Origin: VGSZ01 sp044349155 | GTDB taxonomy: Bacteria > Myxococcota > UBA727 > VGSZ01 | Direction of reading: 5' to 3' | DNA length: 59,637 nucleotides | Assembly: GCA_044349155.1 (NCBI GenBank) | Contig: JBIKRQ010000005.1 | Span: forward strand, 1 to 59,637 | Part shown: positions 1 through 10,837 of the stretch, one piece after another | Numbering within the stretch: the first letter of the stretch is position 1 | Layout of the letters: each line of letters opens with the position of its first letter | Made by a program: the position numbers and the translations under genes | The notes under the pieces: generated by a model | Seen by the model: the letters and a program-made list of their open reading frames with translations, nothing else | What the model was told of the DNA's origin: nothing | Databases searched by the model: none

Positions 1-2677
1 TCGTGTTGCGCAGAGGTTGTGTGATGAACAAGCGCGCGGGCGTAGCAGCGTCGTCGACGGCGATGTTGACCGCCTTCGGTGCGCCAATGTCGGTGTAGCC
101 AGGGCACAGCAGCCGTGCTTCGACGTCTTCATCGTCACCTTCACCTTCACCTTCGCCTTCACCTTCGCCTTCGCCTTCGCCTTCGCCTTCACCTTCGCCT
201 CCAGTCGACGCGACCTTGACGACGACGACATCGGTGCCAACAGCGGTGCGGCGGGTGACTGCTGCGGCTTTGCCATTCGCGGTGATCGACACCACCGATG
301 CATCCTCGTCGAGCAGCATGATGTGCTCGGGTGGTCCGCCCTCCGACGTCGAGACGAATGCTCGAGCACCACCGGCGCGCGTGGTGTGCACCCAGGCCAC
401 GCGACCATCGTTCGTGATCGACAGCCGCTGCGCGCAGTCGTCTCCAGCGCACACGTCGCCGTCGATGTCGGCCGTGAGGTTGAGCGTCTGACCACCGAGG
501 CCGTCGGCGGCGACGTCGAAGCGCACCAGGTCCATCGACGCGTCGTCGTCGCCGACAAACAACGGTGCTGTGGTGAACCACGCGAGGTGTTCGCCATCGC
601 TGCTGATGAACGCAGCGGTGCCACCGCGGCCGCCGGGGACATCAACTGCGACATCGTTGGCTGGTGTCTGCCTGCTGAGCTGCGCGTACCTCACGCGCAT
701 CCCATTGATCCCAATGTTGTCGCCGACGAGGAGTGCCGCACGAATGACGTCTGGGTCTGTGCCACCAAGCCGGATGCTGTTGACATCCCCAAGCTGTGGT
801 CGCGGCTCGGCGCATCCGAAGGTGTTCGGTGCTGTGCCGGCCAGGGCTCTGACGTAGGCTGTTGCCCGCCCCGCCACGAAGCCCACCGCCGGGAAGTCGA
901 AGTCTGCGCCCACCTGTGCACCAAATCCTGTGCCGCTGTGGATGCGGGCGCGTGTGTTGTCGCCGCCGCAGACGAATGTGAGCGGGGAGCGCCGAATGGA
1001 ACGCCCGACAGCATCGACTGGCCGACTCACATACAAATCCGGCTCAGGACTGGTGTCGGCGGTGGCAAACAGCGCGCTGTCGAGGGCATCGTTCATCAGA
1101 AACGCGAGCCCCTGAACACCAAGAGCCTCGCCGGACCTGCAGCTCTCACACGTCATGGCGCCGGTGGTGAGCTCCACGCGCACGAGCTCGGGTGTGGTTG
1201 GATCGACATCGACAATGCCACTCGTCGTCGTCGAGTGTGGCGTCTCGCAACGCAACAAGATGGCGTCACCGTTTTCGTTCAGCACGCCGTCAGCGCAGTT
1301 CGAGATCGTGTTGTCGGTAAACACGGGCAAAACCGCTGGCGACAGGTCGCGCCAGACATCGAAGCGCTCGGCGTGTGCGACCACGTTGTTGTCGGCGTCG
1401 AAGCCGCCAAGCACCACAAACAGGTCCGGACGCACCGTCCCCAACAATGGGGCACGACGTGCGACCTGCAGCGACGCGCCGCGGGAGGTGGTCATGCGCA
1501 CCGGGTCGATGATCTCCGTCGACGACAACGGCGTCCCCGTCACAGGGTCGACACCGCCGACCAACAAAACGCGTCCATCGCCCAGGAGCGCCGCCGCATG
1601 TTGAGCGCGCGGTACCCGCAGCGCGCCACGCCGCCACGCCCCGTCTCGGTACACTTCGAAGCTCCCGGCGCCAGCACCAACGCCGCCGGCGACCACGAGC
1701 CCCGTCAAGGTGTGTTGGGCGCGAGGATCGTTCAGATCGGCAAAGGGGGCATCTCCCTCGATGAGCGCGCCGTCTTGCAGCACAAAGGTTTCGACGACCG
1801 CTGTGGGGCGAGGTGCTTGCGGAGGCAGCGCCGTGTCGCCACCGATGACGACGAACGTGTCACCCAGAGCGACAACGCTCGGCCCGTGACGAGGGACCGC
1901 CAACATCGCGCTGATGGTCGGCTCCCCAACACTGGGGCGCGCCTCAATGGTTGCCGCAAACACCCGCTCGTCCAATGCGCAGGTGACGGTGCCATTGGCA
2001 TCGGCTGCTTGCGGACAGGTCAACCCCCCGGCCGTCACGACCAAGCTCCCGCCCCGACTGAATGCTGCGCCAGCGAGCACCCGTGGCACAAGGAACTGCG
2101 GCGGCTGCGCGTCCCTGAGGAACGGCGATACACGGCACCGCTCGAAAAGGTCCAACGGAGGCTTGCAGCCAAAGCCGGGAGGCTTCAGATCGAACACATC
2201 GCTGAACATCTGCTGTTCAAAAGCGGTGCACGGCACGTCGTTTGAAACACAGCGCACGACGCCACCCCCCACGAAGAAGCCCTGGGGGAACACGGAGAGT
2301 AGTGCGAGGGCGCCATCCGTCCGCGGCGAGGCGTAGCCGTCGCTGGCGTCGGTCCAGGTCGTGCCGGGCTGCAGATGCAGCTCGAGGTCCTTGCCGAGGA
2401 CAATGCCGACAACGTCGTCAGCGCCCAGCACGGCCACCGCTCCTTTGTTCAGGAGCGGGGTCGAGATCACAGCGCCGCTCGCAGCCAGCTCGAACCCCGC
2501 TGCGCGCACATGGCCTTCCACTTCGCCCTCGTCCTCGCCCTCGCCTTCGCCCTCGCCCTCGCCCTCAGTCGGCGGAGTGGGTGCAGGACACGCGGCGCCC
2601 ACACAGACGAGCACGCAGATGGCGGAAAGAAGTGGCTTGCAGGACATGCGCACGAGTCTGGTCGAAATCGCACGCAT
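1..2677 (-). CDS. Kelch-type lipoprotein with two Gly-Glu linkers, partial (3' end off the left edge)
   Basis: The frame is open from an ATG at 2677 to the window edge, so about 892 residues are visible and the C-terminus is missing. An alternative in-frame ATG lies at 2647. A signal peptide ends in a lipobox (GAAC) and is followed by a first Gly-Glu linker (about 2523-2571). The middle has Kelch-like motifs of the type RAQHAAALLGDGRVLLVGG. The later part has short 'ITNDGRVAWV'-type blades resembling WD40/PD40 propellers. A second Gly-Glu linker is encoded near 129-200, so another domain follows it. It starts 23 nt after the tolC-like stop and is probably the last gene of the macAB-tolC operon. 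It is inferred to be an outer-membrane-anchored beta-propeller protein; the ligand is unknown. Confidence 0.8.
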   Translation of the reverse strand, partial: MRAISTRLVRMSCKPLLSAICVLVCVGAACPAPTPPTEGEGEGEGEGEDEGEVEGHVRAAGFELAASGAVISTPLLNKGAVAVLGADDVVGIVLGKDLELHLQPGTTWTDASDGYASPRTDGALALLSVFPQGFFVGGGVVRCVSNDVPCTAFEQQMFSDVFDLKPPGFGCKPPLDLFERCRVSPFLRDAQPPQFLVPRVLAGAAFSRGGSLVVTAGGLTCPQAADANGTVTCALDERVFAATIEARPSVGEPTISAMLAVPRHGPSVVALGDTFVVIGGDTALPPQAPRPTAVVETFVLQDGALIEGDAPFADLNDPRAQHTLTGLVVAGGVGAGAGSFEVYRDGAWRRGALRVPRAQHAAALLGDGRVLLVGGVDPVTGTPLSSTEIIDPVRMTTSRGASLQVARRAPLLGTVRPDLFVVLGGFDADNNVVAHAERFDVWRDLSPAVLPVFTDNTISNCADGVLNENGDAILLRCETPHSTTTSGIVDVDPTTPELVRVELTTGAMTCESCRSGEALGVQGLAFLMNDALDSALFATADTSPEPDLYVSRPVDAVGRSIRRSPLTFVCGGDNTRARIHSGTGFGAQVGADFDFPAVGFVAGRATAYVRALAGTAPNTFGCAEPRPQLGDVNSIRLGGTDPDVIRAALLVGDNIGINGMRVRYAQLSRQTPANDVAVDVPGGRGGTAAFISSDGEHLAWFTTAPLFVGDDDASMDLVRFDVAADGLGGQTLNLTADIDGDVCAGDDCAQRLSITNDGRVAWVHTTRAGGARAFVSTSEGGPPEHIMLLDEDASVVSITANGKAAAVTRRTAVGTDVVVVKVASTGGEGEGEGEGEGEGEGEGEGEGDDEDVEARLLCPGYTDIGAPKAVNIAVDDAATPARLFITQPLRNT

Positions 2678-2700
2678 CTGCACGTTCGAAGCGCGACACC

Positions 2701-4050
2701 TCAGCGTACAAAGACGCCGTTGTCGACGACACCGCTCGCCAATGCCACGTCGATGGCCGCCTGCGAGCGCGTGGCCCGCACCGAAATCAGCGAGGCCTCG
2801 GCGGTGGTCAGCGCTGTTTGCGCGTCGAGCAATTCCGCCAGGCGACCTTCGCCCACTTTCACGCGTTCCTCGACGACGTTGACTGCCTGTTGTGCACTCG
2901 CCACCAACCGCGTGGCCCGGTTCACCAACGCTTTTTGCGCCGACAACGACACCACCGCACGCGCGCGGGCCGTGTTCACCGTGGTGGTCTGTGCGGCCTG
3001 CGTTGCCGCTGCAACGATGCGTGTGGCGCGGGCGATGTCGATGTCGGCGCGCCTGCTGAAATCAAGCAGCGGCCAGCTCAGGCTCAAGCCCACGCCCACG
3101 CTCGGCGTGAAGTTTGCGCTCGGTGTGGTCAGCGCCACCAGCGACGTGCCGACCGACGCCGTCCCATCGATCGTGGGCCACAGCGCGCGCTCGCTGCGCA
3201 CCACCGATGCTTCAGCACTGCGCACGTCGGCGTCGGCGGCCTTCACGTCGGGGTGCTGCGGGGCCGCTTCTGCACTCGTGGCCACATCGGGCGCGACGTC
3301 GACGTCGAGGCGGCCATCGACCACCACTTCTTGTTCCGGGTCGAGACCCAACGCACCCGCGAGCGTGATGCGGTCGGTGCGCGCTTGCGCGAGGGCGGTC
3401 TCGAGGTCGAGGGCGGCGGCTTCGGCAGCAACGTCGGCCTGCAACACATCCGACGGCGACCCTGCACCCACCTCGGCGCGCGCCTTCACCACCTGGGCTT
3501 GGCGCGCGCGATCTTCGGCCAACCGACGGCGCACGACCACGAGTTCATCGTCAGCGAGCACGGCGACAAAGGTTTTGAGGGCGGTGGCCACACTGCGCGC
3601 GATCGCCGCCTGTTGCTTGGCCTGCAACGACGACAGGTTGGCTTCGCTGGCTGCCACCGCTGCCCCCGTGGCGCCGAAGTCGAGCAGTCGCCAGCGCGCA
3701 TCCACCGACACGCCGGTGCGACCCGTGCCCACCGGCACGCTGCCCACCGAGCAGGCGATGCTGTTGGCGCTGCACAGGTCTTCTTTCGACAACAGCGGTA
3801 CGGTCATCTGCACGCTGGGGCTCACCGACGACGACAGCGTGATGCTCGGTTTGAGTGCAGCACCAGCGCTGTCGATGCGGGCGCGGCCGACGTCGACGTT
3901 GGCACCGGCGGTGACGGCGTCGGGGGCCTGCGTCGTGGCAAGTTCGATCACGCGCGCAAACGTGAGCACGTCTGGTGCTGCCTGGGCGTGTGCGCTCGCG
4001 GCGACACCGCAGGCGATGAGTGCGGCCAACAGGGTGGATGTGTGTTTCAT
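2701..4050 (-). CDS. TolC-family outer membrane efflux protein
   Basis: The 449-residue product has a signal peptide cleaved after about residue 22 (ASAHA) and the two-repeat, coiled-coil-rich, Ala-rich layout of TolC/OEP proteins. Recognisable segments are the 'ALKPSITLSSS' opening, 'RWRLLDFG' in the first repeat, and the equivalent 'LSWPLLDFSRRADI' in the second. The ATG at 4050 was chosen because it begins the signal peptide and lies 17 nt after the macB-like stop; the frame upstream is open only by chance. Known TolC proteins form trimeric channels that dock on a MacA-type adaptor. Here the gene is third in the macA-macB-tolC order, so it is inferred to be the exit duct for that exporter. 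Confidence 0.93.
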   Translation of the reverse strand: MKHTSTLLAALIACGVAASAHAQAAPDVLTFARVIELATTQAPDAVTAGANVDVGRARIDSAGAALKPSITLSSSVSPSVQMTVPLLSKEDLCSANSIACSVGSVPVGTGRTGVSVDARWRLLDFGATGAAVAASEANLSSLQAKQQAAIARSVATALKTFVAVLADDELVVVRRRLAEDRARQAQVVKARAEVGAGSPSDVLQADVAAEAAALDLETALAQARTDRITLAGALGLDPEQEVVVDGRLDVDVAPDVATSAEAAPQHPDVKAADADVRSAEASVVRSERALWPTIDGTASVGTSLVALTTPSANFTPSVGVGLSLSWPLLDFSRRADIDIARATRIVAAATQAAQTTTVNTARARAVVSLSAQKALVNRATRLVASAQQAVNVVEERVKVGEGRLAELLDAQTALTTAEASLISVRATRSQAAIDVALASGVVDNGVFVR

Positions 4051-4067
4051 CGTCGTCACTCGTTTGT

Positions 4068-6032
<1,965 letters not shown>

Positions 6033-6100
6033 GATGTGCCTGCTGAGAGTGAGCAGAGGTGGCGAGGGATCGATCGACGACGGCGCTGATGGTCCGAGCG

Positions 6101-7294
6101 TCAGAACATGCGCGGTGGGCCACGCATCTTTGAGCCCTTGCCGGTCTCTTCGACGATCACGGGATCGCCAGCCTTGAGGCCTTCCGCTTCGATCTGCACC
6201 CGAGCGCCAGCGCGCGCTTTGACGTCGACCACCACCGCGCGCGGCGTGCCCCCGGCCGCAGCACCCGGCGTGCCCGCAGCGGCAGGATCGAGCACCCACA
6301 CCTGACCGCCGGTGGCCTTCTTGCCCGACGACGACGGCGAGAACCGGAGTGCTGTGGCCGGCACGATCAACGCATCGTCGATGGGCGGGCCTTGAATCAC
6401 GACGGTGGCGGTCATGCCGGGCAACAGCAGGCCTTCGCTGTTGTCGACCTTGAGCACGACGGGGAAGGTGACCACACCCGATTCGTTGAGCGGGTCGATG
6501 CGAATCTGCGACACCGTCGCTTTGAAGCTGCGACCGGGGAAGGCATCGACCTTCACTTCGCCCGCGGCATCTTTCTTCACAACGGCAAGGTCGCTCTCGT
6601 CGACCTTGGCCACCACCTCGAGGTCGGTGAGTGCCGCGGCGACGACGAACAACTCCGGCGTGGTCATCGACGCCGCCACGGTTTGGCCGGCTTCAACAGC
6701 GCGCGCGAGCACGATGCCGTCGATGGGGCTGCTGATGCGCGTGGCCTGCACGTCCGACGTCGCCGACGCGAGGGTGGCCTGCGCGCGCTCGAGGTTCGCC
6801 TGCGCGAGCAACACCGAGGCATGGCTCACCGCCAACGCCCCAACCGCGGCCTGCAAATCACCGACGCTGCTGAGGCCGCGGCTGTTGAGTTCTTTGGCGC
6901 GCGCGGTGGTCTGCTCCTGCAACGCGAGCTGGGCTTGCGCTTGTGCCAACGACGCCTTGCTCGCCGACACGCTGGCGGCAGCTTCGTTCTGCTTTGCGCG
7001 AAACGGTGCGGGGTCGATCTCTGCGAGCAGTTGGCCGGCTTTGACGACGTCGTTGTAGTCGACGAGCACCTTGAGCAACTGGCCGCTCACGCGTGAGCCC
7101 ACTTCCACGCGTGTGGCGGGCTGCAGCGTGCCTGTGGCCTCGATCGAGACCTGCAGGCGCCCGCGCTCCACGGCAACCGTCGAGAACGACGACGTCGCCG
7201 CCTCGGGCGTTTTTGAACCACAGCCCACCGCGATGGCCAGCAGAGGCAGCAGCAGCAGCGATGAGCGAAACAAACCTGCGCTCGACATGACCAT
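6101..7294 (-). CDS. macA: MacA/HlyD-type periplasmic adaptor lipoprotein
   Basis: The product is 397 residues from the ATG at 7294; an ATG at 7324 would add ten residues before an otherwise good signal peptide. A lipobox-like VGC follows the hydrophobic segment, so the protein is probably inner-membrane lipid-anchored. The order is the membrane-fusion layout: a lipoyl half-motif (VEVGSRVSGQL), an Ala/Gln-rich coiled-coil hairpin, the second lipoyl half (ATRISSPIDGIVL), and a beta-barrel with 'VVIQGPPIDDALIVPATAL'. It is the first gene of the operon and lies 68 nt before macB. It is inferred to bridge MacB and the TolC-like channel. Confidence 0.93.
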   Translation of the reverse strand: MVMSSAGLFRSSLLLLPLLAIAVGCGSKTPEAATSSFSTVAVERGRLQVSIEATGTLQPATRVEVGSRVSGQLLKVLVDYNDVVKAGQLLAEIDPAPFRAKQNEAAASVSASKASLAQAQAQLALQEQTTARAKELNSRGLSSVGDLQAAVGALAVSHASVLLAQANLERAQATLASATSDVQATRISSPIDGIVLARAVEAGQTVAASMTTPELFVVAAALTDLEVVAKVDESDLAVVKKDAAGEVKVDAFPGRSFKATVSQIRIDPLNESGVVTFPVVLKVDNSEGLLLPGMTATVVIQGPPIDDALIVPATALRFSPSSSGKKATGGQVWVLDPAAAGTPGAAAGGTPRAVVVDVKARAGARVQIEAEGLKAGDPVIVEETGKGSKMRGPPRMF

Positions 7295-7588
7295 GCGACA
7301 CCCGGGGCGACGAAACGTGAACACACGGTGTGCGCCTCAAATGTTGCGGGTGCACGTGCTTGTGTTGCAGCTCCGTGACGAGCGGCGCGCTGCCGCTGGC
7401 AACAATGTGGGTATTGCTGCCACACGTGGGTCAGTTCGACCGGTCCGGCGCGCAGGACCGTGGGCGCCACCGATAGTGCGCAGCACAACTGCGGCGGACA
7501 GGTGACACCCCCCGCGGTGGGATGCGCCAGAATTCGCTGTGATGGCTGGCACAGTGCCTGCTGTGAGGGCTCTCTCCAGAGGTGACCG
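7295..7588. other. Divergent intergenic region between macA and a small membrane gene
   Basis: These 294 nt separate two divergently read genes and must hold the macA operon promoter and, on the other strand, the promoter of the gene at 7589. I see no convincing sigma-70 boxes, strong hairpin or open frame with coding character. Confidence 0.5.
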
Positions 7589-7789
7589 ATGCGTCCTCGT
7601 TTGCACCGCAAAGCACTGACCCGGTTCGTTGTCGGCCTCTCGGTCGCGGTGGTGTTGGCGTGCTCGCTGCTGCTCACGGTGGGTGCGTCGGCGGCCCCGG
7701 TGGCGGCGTTGTCGGTGTTGTTCGCGTTGATGCTCGCGGGCTCGGCGATGGTGCCGAGCTCGCGTCGTCGCGTGACGCGCAGCCGCTGA
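7589..7789 (+). CDS. Small two-helix membrane protein
   Basis: The gene encodes 66 residues with a basic N-terminus (MRPRLHRKALTRF), a hydrophobic hairpin of about 35 residues that can form two membrane segments, and a strongly basic tail (SSRRRVTRSR). A good ribosome binding site (AGAGGTGA) lies 5-6 nt before the ATG, which is the main reason for calling it. It converges on the glutathione-transferase gene and shares a terminator hairpin with it. I do not recognise a family. Confidence 0.6.
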   Translation: MRPRLHRKALTRFVVGLSVAVVLACSLLLTVGASAAPVAALSVLFALMLAGSAMVPSSRRRVTRSR

Positions 7790-7794
7790 ACCGA

Positions 7795-7824
7795 AACCCG
7801 AAACGCTGTGCGGCGTTCCGGGTT
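7795..7824. terminator. Bidirectional terminator hairpin
   Basis: A 6-bp stem (AACCCG with CGGGTT), one mismatch and a further 5-bp stem (AACGC with GCGTT) enclose a 6-nt loop. It lies between the convergent stops at 7789 and 7835, so it probably ends transcription from both sides. Confidence 0.65.
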
Positions 7825-7834
7825 GGGTGTGCGC

Positions 7835-8461
7835 TCAGGCGTCAGGGCCCGAGGTGCGCACATACGCCGGCCGCGCCGTGCAGCGCTTGAGCCAGGCGTC
7901 GAGGTGGGTGAGGCCCGGCGGCACCAGCTCAATCATCGCGATCCAACCAACGGTGGCTGCCAGGTGGGCATCGACCAACGAGAAGGTCTCGCCGACGACG
8001 TACGGCGTGTGCGCCAGATGGTCGTTGAGCACGCCGAGGCGCACGGCCACATCGGCCTTGCCCCACGCCGTCATCGCTTCGTTCTGCCGCTCCTTCGGCA
8101 CACGCGGCGACGACGCCGACAACATCGCGCGCTGCACGGCCTCGTTGAGGGTGGCGTTGTTCCACACGATCCACTGAATGGCCTGCGCGCGCTGTGGGCC
8201 GGGGGCGGGAAACAGGCCGCGCTCCACGCCAAACGTCTCGCCGAGATAGATGGCGATCGCGGCTGACTCAAAGATGGGCTGCCCATCGTGCACGACGACA
8301 GGCACCTTCTGCATCGGGTTCAGCGCCTTGAACGCGGGCGTGTGCTGCTCGCCGGTGGTGATGCCGACTTTGACCTTCTCGTAGGGCACGCCGAGCTCTT
8401 CGAGCACGAAGTGGGTGGTGCTGGCGGTGGAGAACGGGGCGTAGTGAAACACGAGGCTCAT
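7835..8461 (-). CDS. Glutathione S-transferase family protein
   Basis: The 208-residue length is typical of bacterial GSTs. The N-terminal thioredoxin-like domain has 'YAPFSTASTTHFVLEELGVPYE', the cis-Pro segment 'NPMQKVPVVVHDG' and the glutathione-binding 'IFESAAIAIYLGE'. An all-helical C-terminal domain follows, with 'PYVVGETFSLVDAHLAATVGW', the usual N-capping box. The ATG at 8461 begins directly at the first beta strand. The family conjugates or reduces small molecules with glutathione in the cytoplasm; the substrate cannot be inferred. It converges on the small membrane gene and is preceded by the toxin-antitoxin pair on the same strand. Confidence 0.92.
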   Translation of the reverse strand: MSLVFHYAPFSTASTTHFVLEELGVPYEKVKVGITTGEQHTPAFKALNPMQKVPVVVHDGQPIFESAAIAIYLGETFGVERGLFPAPGPQRAQAIQWIVWNNATLNEAVQRAMLSASSPRVPKERQNEAMTAWGKADVAVRLGVLNDHLAHTPYVVGETFSLVDAHLAATVGWIAMIELVPPGLTHLDAWLKRCTARPAYVRTSGPDA

Positions 8462-8534
8462 GGTCGGCTCCAGGGCGTTGAGGCGGAGTGCCTGAACGCC
8501 GAGCAGACTGCGCGAGCGCGATGACAGCTGTCTG

Positions 8535-8849
8535 TCAGGTTTGTTCTTCGAGTCGTGGCAGCCAATAGCCAGGCGCTCGCTTGTCGTGAGCGAGTGCAAC
8601 GACCCAGAGCGTTGGTCCTCGCTCGATGACCACCAGTCGATACGGCCACGGCTTGGCGAATCTGACGGAGCTGACGCCAAGGGCTTTGAAGCCCTGCAGC
8701 GGGCGCAAGCGACACGACGGCAAGACTTCGACGAGGGAGTCAAGGTCAGCGCTGAAACGACGCCCGAGTCCTTCCTGCCGTGCCTCGTACCACTCGATGG
8801 CTTCGATCGCCTCGACGACCACTCGTTGGTCGACTTCGACGCGCTTCAT
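8535..8849 (-). CDS. RelE/ParE-family toxin
   Basis: The product is 104 residues with the ParE/RelE fold signature: an N-terminal strand, 'AIEWYEARQEGLGRRFSADLDS' as the helical hairpin, then 'VRFAKPWPYRLVVIERGPTLWVVALAHDKRAPGYW'. The ATG overlaps the antitoxin stop (ATGA at 8849-8851), so the pair is translationally coupled. Known relatives are type II toxins that cleave ribosome-bound mRNA or poison gyrase; which applies here is not visible. No frameshift is seen, so the toxin is probably intact. Confidence 0.88.
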   Translation of the reverse strand: MKRVEVDQRVVVEAIEAIEWYEARQEGLGRRFSADLDSLVEVLPSCRLRPLQGFKALGVSSVRFAKPWPYRLVVIERGPTLWVVALAHDKRAPGYWLPRLEEQT

Positions 8850-9094
8850 CACCAACCAAACCGCGCTCGGACCTGCGCCATCATTTCGGCGGGAGTCATG
8901 CCTTTTGCGACGCCGTTGTCGATGTCGGAAACCCGCTGCTCGAGCTCGGCCCGCCATGAAGGGTGCAGGTCGAAGCTGTCGTCGTCGACGTCGTCGAGGG
9001 TTCCCTCGAGTGAGCGCACGAGTTCCCGACGCTCTTGCATCGGAAGTTTCAGTGCCTCGCTTTGCAGGTATGCCAGCAGCTCTGCAGTCGTCAT
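8849..9094 (-). CDS. Antitoxin, addiction-module component family
   Basis: The 81-residue acidic protein has the layout of the 'putative addiction module component' family (Unstab_antitox): a helical 'ALKLPMQERRELVRSLEGTLDD' segment followed by 'HPSWRAELEQRVSDIDNG'. It precedes the toxin gene with a 1-nt overlap. The family neutralises the cognate ParE/RelE toxin and normally represses its own promoter, which should lie in the 65 nt before 9094, shared with the divergent purU. Confidence 0.88.
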   Translation of the reverse strand: MTTAELLAYLQSEALKLPMQERRELVRSLEGTLDDVDDDSFDLHPSWRAELEQRVSDIDNGVAKGMTPAEMMAQVRARFGW

Positions 9095-9159
9095 GGGAGC
9101 CAGTGTAGCGGGCCGGCAACGCGTTCTCCATCGCGAAGAAACGCTGCTACACCGTCGAC

Positions 9160-9999
9160 ATGATCCTCACGCTCTCTTGCCCAGACCGCCGCGGCATCGT
9201 CGCGCGCGTGTCGACGTTCCTGTTCGATCGCGGCTGCAACATCCTTGATGCGCAACAGTTCGACGATGAAGAGAGCAACCGCTTCTTCATGCGCGTTGTC
9301 TTCGTCGCCGACGAGCCCATCGATGCGTTGCGTGTGGGCTTCGCCGAGATTGCCAACGAACTCTCGATGCAGTGGAAGCTGCGCGATCCGAAGACGAAGC
9401 AGCGCGTGATGCTGCTCGCCTCGAAGTCCGACCACTGCCTCGCCGACTTGATGTACCGCTGGCGCATTGGCGAGCTCGACATGGACATCAGCGCGGTGGT
9501 TTCGAACCACCCGCTCGACACGTTTCCGCACACGGACTTGTCCGACGTTGCGTTTCACCATCTGCCGGTGACGTCGTCGACGAAGGCCGAGCAGGAGGCG
9601 CAGATCTTTGCACTCGTGCAATCAACGAACACCGACATCGTGGTGCTCGCGCGCTACATGCAGATCCTGTCGGACGACCTGGCGAACAAACTCGCGGGCC
9701 GCTGCATCAACATCCACCACTCGTTCTTGCCGGGCTTCAAGGGTGCAAAGCCCTACCACCAGGCCCACGCGCGCGGCGTGAAGTTGATCGGCGCGAGTGC
9801 CCACTTCGTCACGGGCGACCTCGACGAAGGACCGATCATCGAGCAGGACGTCGAGCGCATCAGCCACCGCGACACGCCCGACGACCTCGTGCGCAAAGGT
9901 CGCGACATCGAGCGCCGCGTGTTGGCGCGGGCGTTGCGCTGGCACCTCGAAGGGCGCGTGTTGTTGAACGGCAAGCGCACCGTCGTCTTCACCGACTGA
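9160..9999 (+). CDS. purU: Formyltetrahydrofolate deformylase
   Basis: The 279-residue length matches PurU. An N-terminal ACT domain (LTLSCPDRRGIVARVSTFLFDRGCNI) is followed by a formyltransferase-fold domain with 'SNHPLD', the catalytic Asn-His segment in 'INIHHSFLPGFKGAKPYHQA' and the Asp in 'VTGDLDEGPIIEQD'. The enzyme hydrolyses 10-formyl-THF to THF and formate, supplying formate for PurT and balancing one-carbon pools. The ATG at 9160 places the ACT domain right at the N-terminus, as in the family. It is divergent from the toxin-antitoxin pair and appears monocistronic. Confidence 0.96.
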   Translation: MILTLSCPDRRGIVARVSTFLFDRGCNILDAQQFDDEESNRFFMRVVFVADEPIDALRVGFAEIANELSMQWKLRDPKTKQRVMLLASKSDHCLADLMYRWRIGELDMDISAVVSNHPLDTFPHTDLSDVAFHHLPVTSSTKAEQEAQIFALVQSTNTDIVVLARYMQILSDDLANKLAGRCINIHHSFLPGFKGAKPYHQAHARGVKLIGASAHFVTGDLDEGPIIEQDVERISHRDTPDDLVRKGRDIERRVLARALRWHLEGRVLLNGKRTVVFTD

Positions 10000-10104
10000 G
10001 CGAAGCATCGGCGAAGCACGGCGCTGCGATGCGGCGTCAACGGCGGTGAGCGTGGCGTGTGAGGTTCCGGTGTGATCGCACCGGGCGCAGCGCGCGCTAG
10101 CTGT

Positions 10105-10127
10105 TGCTCCTCATGTTGTGAGGAGCA
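10105..10127 (+). promoter_or_regulatory. Hairpin sequestering the Shine-Dalgarno of the 10134 gene
   Basis: A perfect 9-bp stem (TGCTCCTCA with TGAGGAGCA) with a 5-nt loop (TGTTG) contains the AGGAG ribosome binding site in its 3' arm. The ATG follows 7 nt after the stem. The arrangement would block 30S binding until it is opened, as in RNA thermometers or protein-regulated leaders. Function is inferred from geometry only. Confidence 0.6.
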
Positions 10128-10133
10128 CCGCCC

Positions 10134-10835
10134 ATGAAACGACACCACATGGCCCTGTTGGCCATCACGGCTCTGTCTTTCGCGTCGACGACCCGGGCGG
10201 CCGACGCGCCCGACGCTGAAGACGCGGCCGACGACGCCGCCGACGTCATCGCCAAAGAAGAACCTCCGAAGTGGGACCCGCGCAGTGTGCAACCGTGGGC
10301 CACGCAAAACCTGCGCATCCTGGCCGGCGGCGGACTGCTCTCGCTGCGCAATCCCACCGACGACATCACCATCGATGGCTACGGCGCCAACGTGCATGCG
10401 CACGCCGGCGACACGTTCTTTCAGTTCCTCTCGTACTACGTGCCTGTGCGCGCCACGATGATGCTCTTTGAAGAGACCACCGTCGGCGGCACCACCGTCA
10501 GCCGCTTCAACGACAAGCAGGGATTGCTGTTCGAGTCGGGGCTCGGCGTCGAGGTGTGGCCATGGCCTGGCGTCATCTCCGTCGCAGGCGAAGGTGTTGT
10601 GAACTTCATGAGTCTGACGACGTCACCGGTGGTGCGCGCTGAGCCCGCACTTACGCGCGAGGCTGTGGGCGGTGCGGTACGCGGACGCGTCACGGTCCAG
10701 TTCAACGGCATCGGCTTGTACGGCGAGTACACGCGGCAGCTCGTGATGCAGGACCTCACCAACGGCACCAACTGGGAAGGCAGCCAGATCTTCGCGGGCC
10801 TCACCTACCACATCGGCGAGAAGTTCGACTTCTGA
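10134..10835 (+). CDS. Outer membrane beta-barrel-like protein, unknown function
   Basis: The 233-residue protein has a cleavable signal peptide (cut near TTRA-ADA), then an acidic Asp/Ala-rich stretch (about 22-40). An alternating hydrophobic/polar pattern ends in an aromatic C-terminus (YHIGEKFDF). The terminal Phe and 'IFAGLTYHIGEKF' are typical of small outer-membrane barrels. Its start is set by an AGGAG site buried in a hairpin. The next gene starts only 2 nt after the stop, so the two are probably one operon. I cannot assign a family. Confidence 0.8.
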   Translation: MKRHHMALLAITALSFASTTRAADAPDAEDAADDAADVIAKEEPPKWDPRSVQPWATQNLRILAGGGLLSLRNPTDDITIDGYGANVHAHAGDTFFQFLSYYVPVRATMMLFEETTVGGTTVSRFNDKQGLLFESGLGVEVWPWPGVISVAGEGVVNFMSLTTSPVVRAEPALTREAVGGAVRGRVTVQFNGIGLYGEYTRQLVMQDLTNGTNWEGSQIFAGLTYHIGEKFDF

Positions 10836-10837
10836 GG

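Noticed and set aside
17..2245. Long plus-strand open frame (742 codons)
   Set aside because: It is the reverse of the lipoprotein gene. Its translation is Arg/His/Cys-rich low-complexity sequence without motifs, while the minus strand gives a signal peptide, Kelch repeats and linkers.
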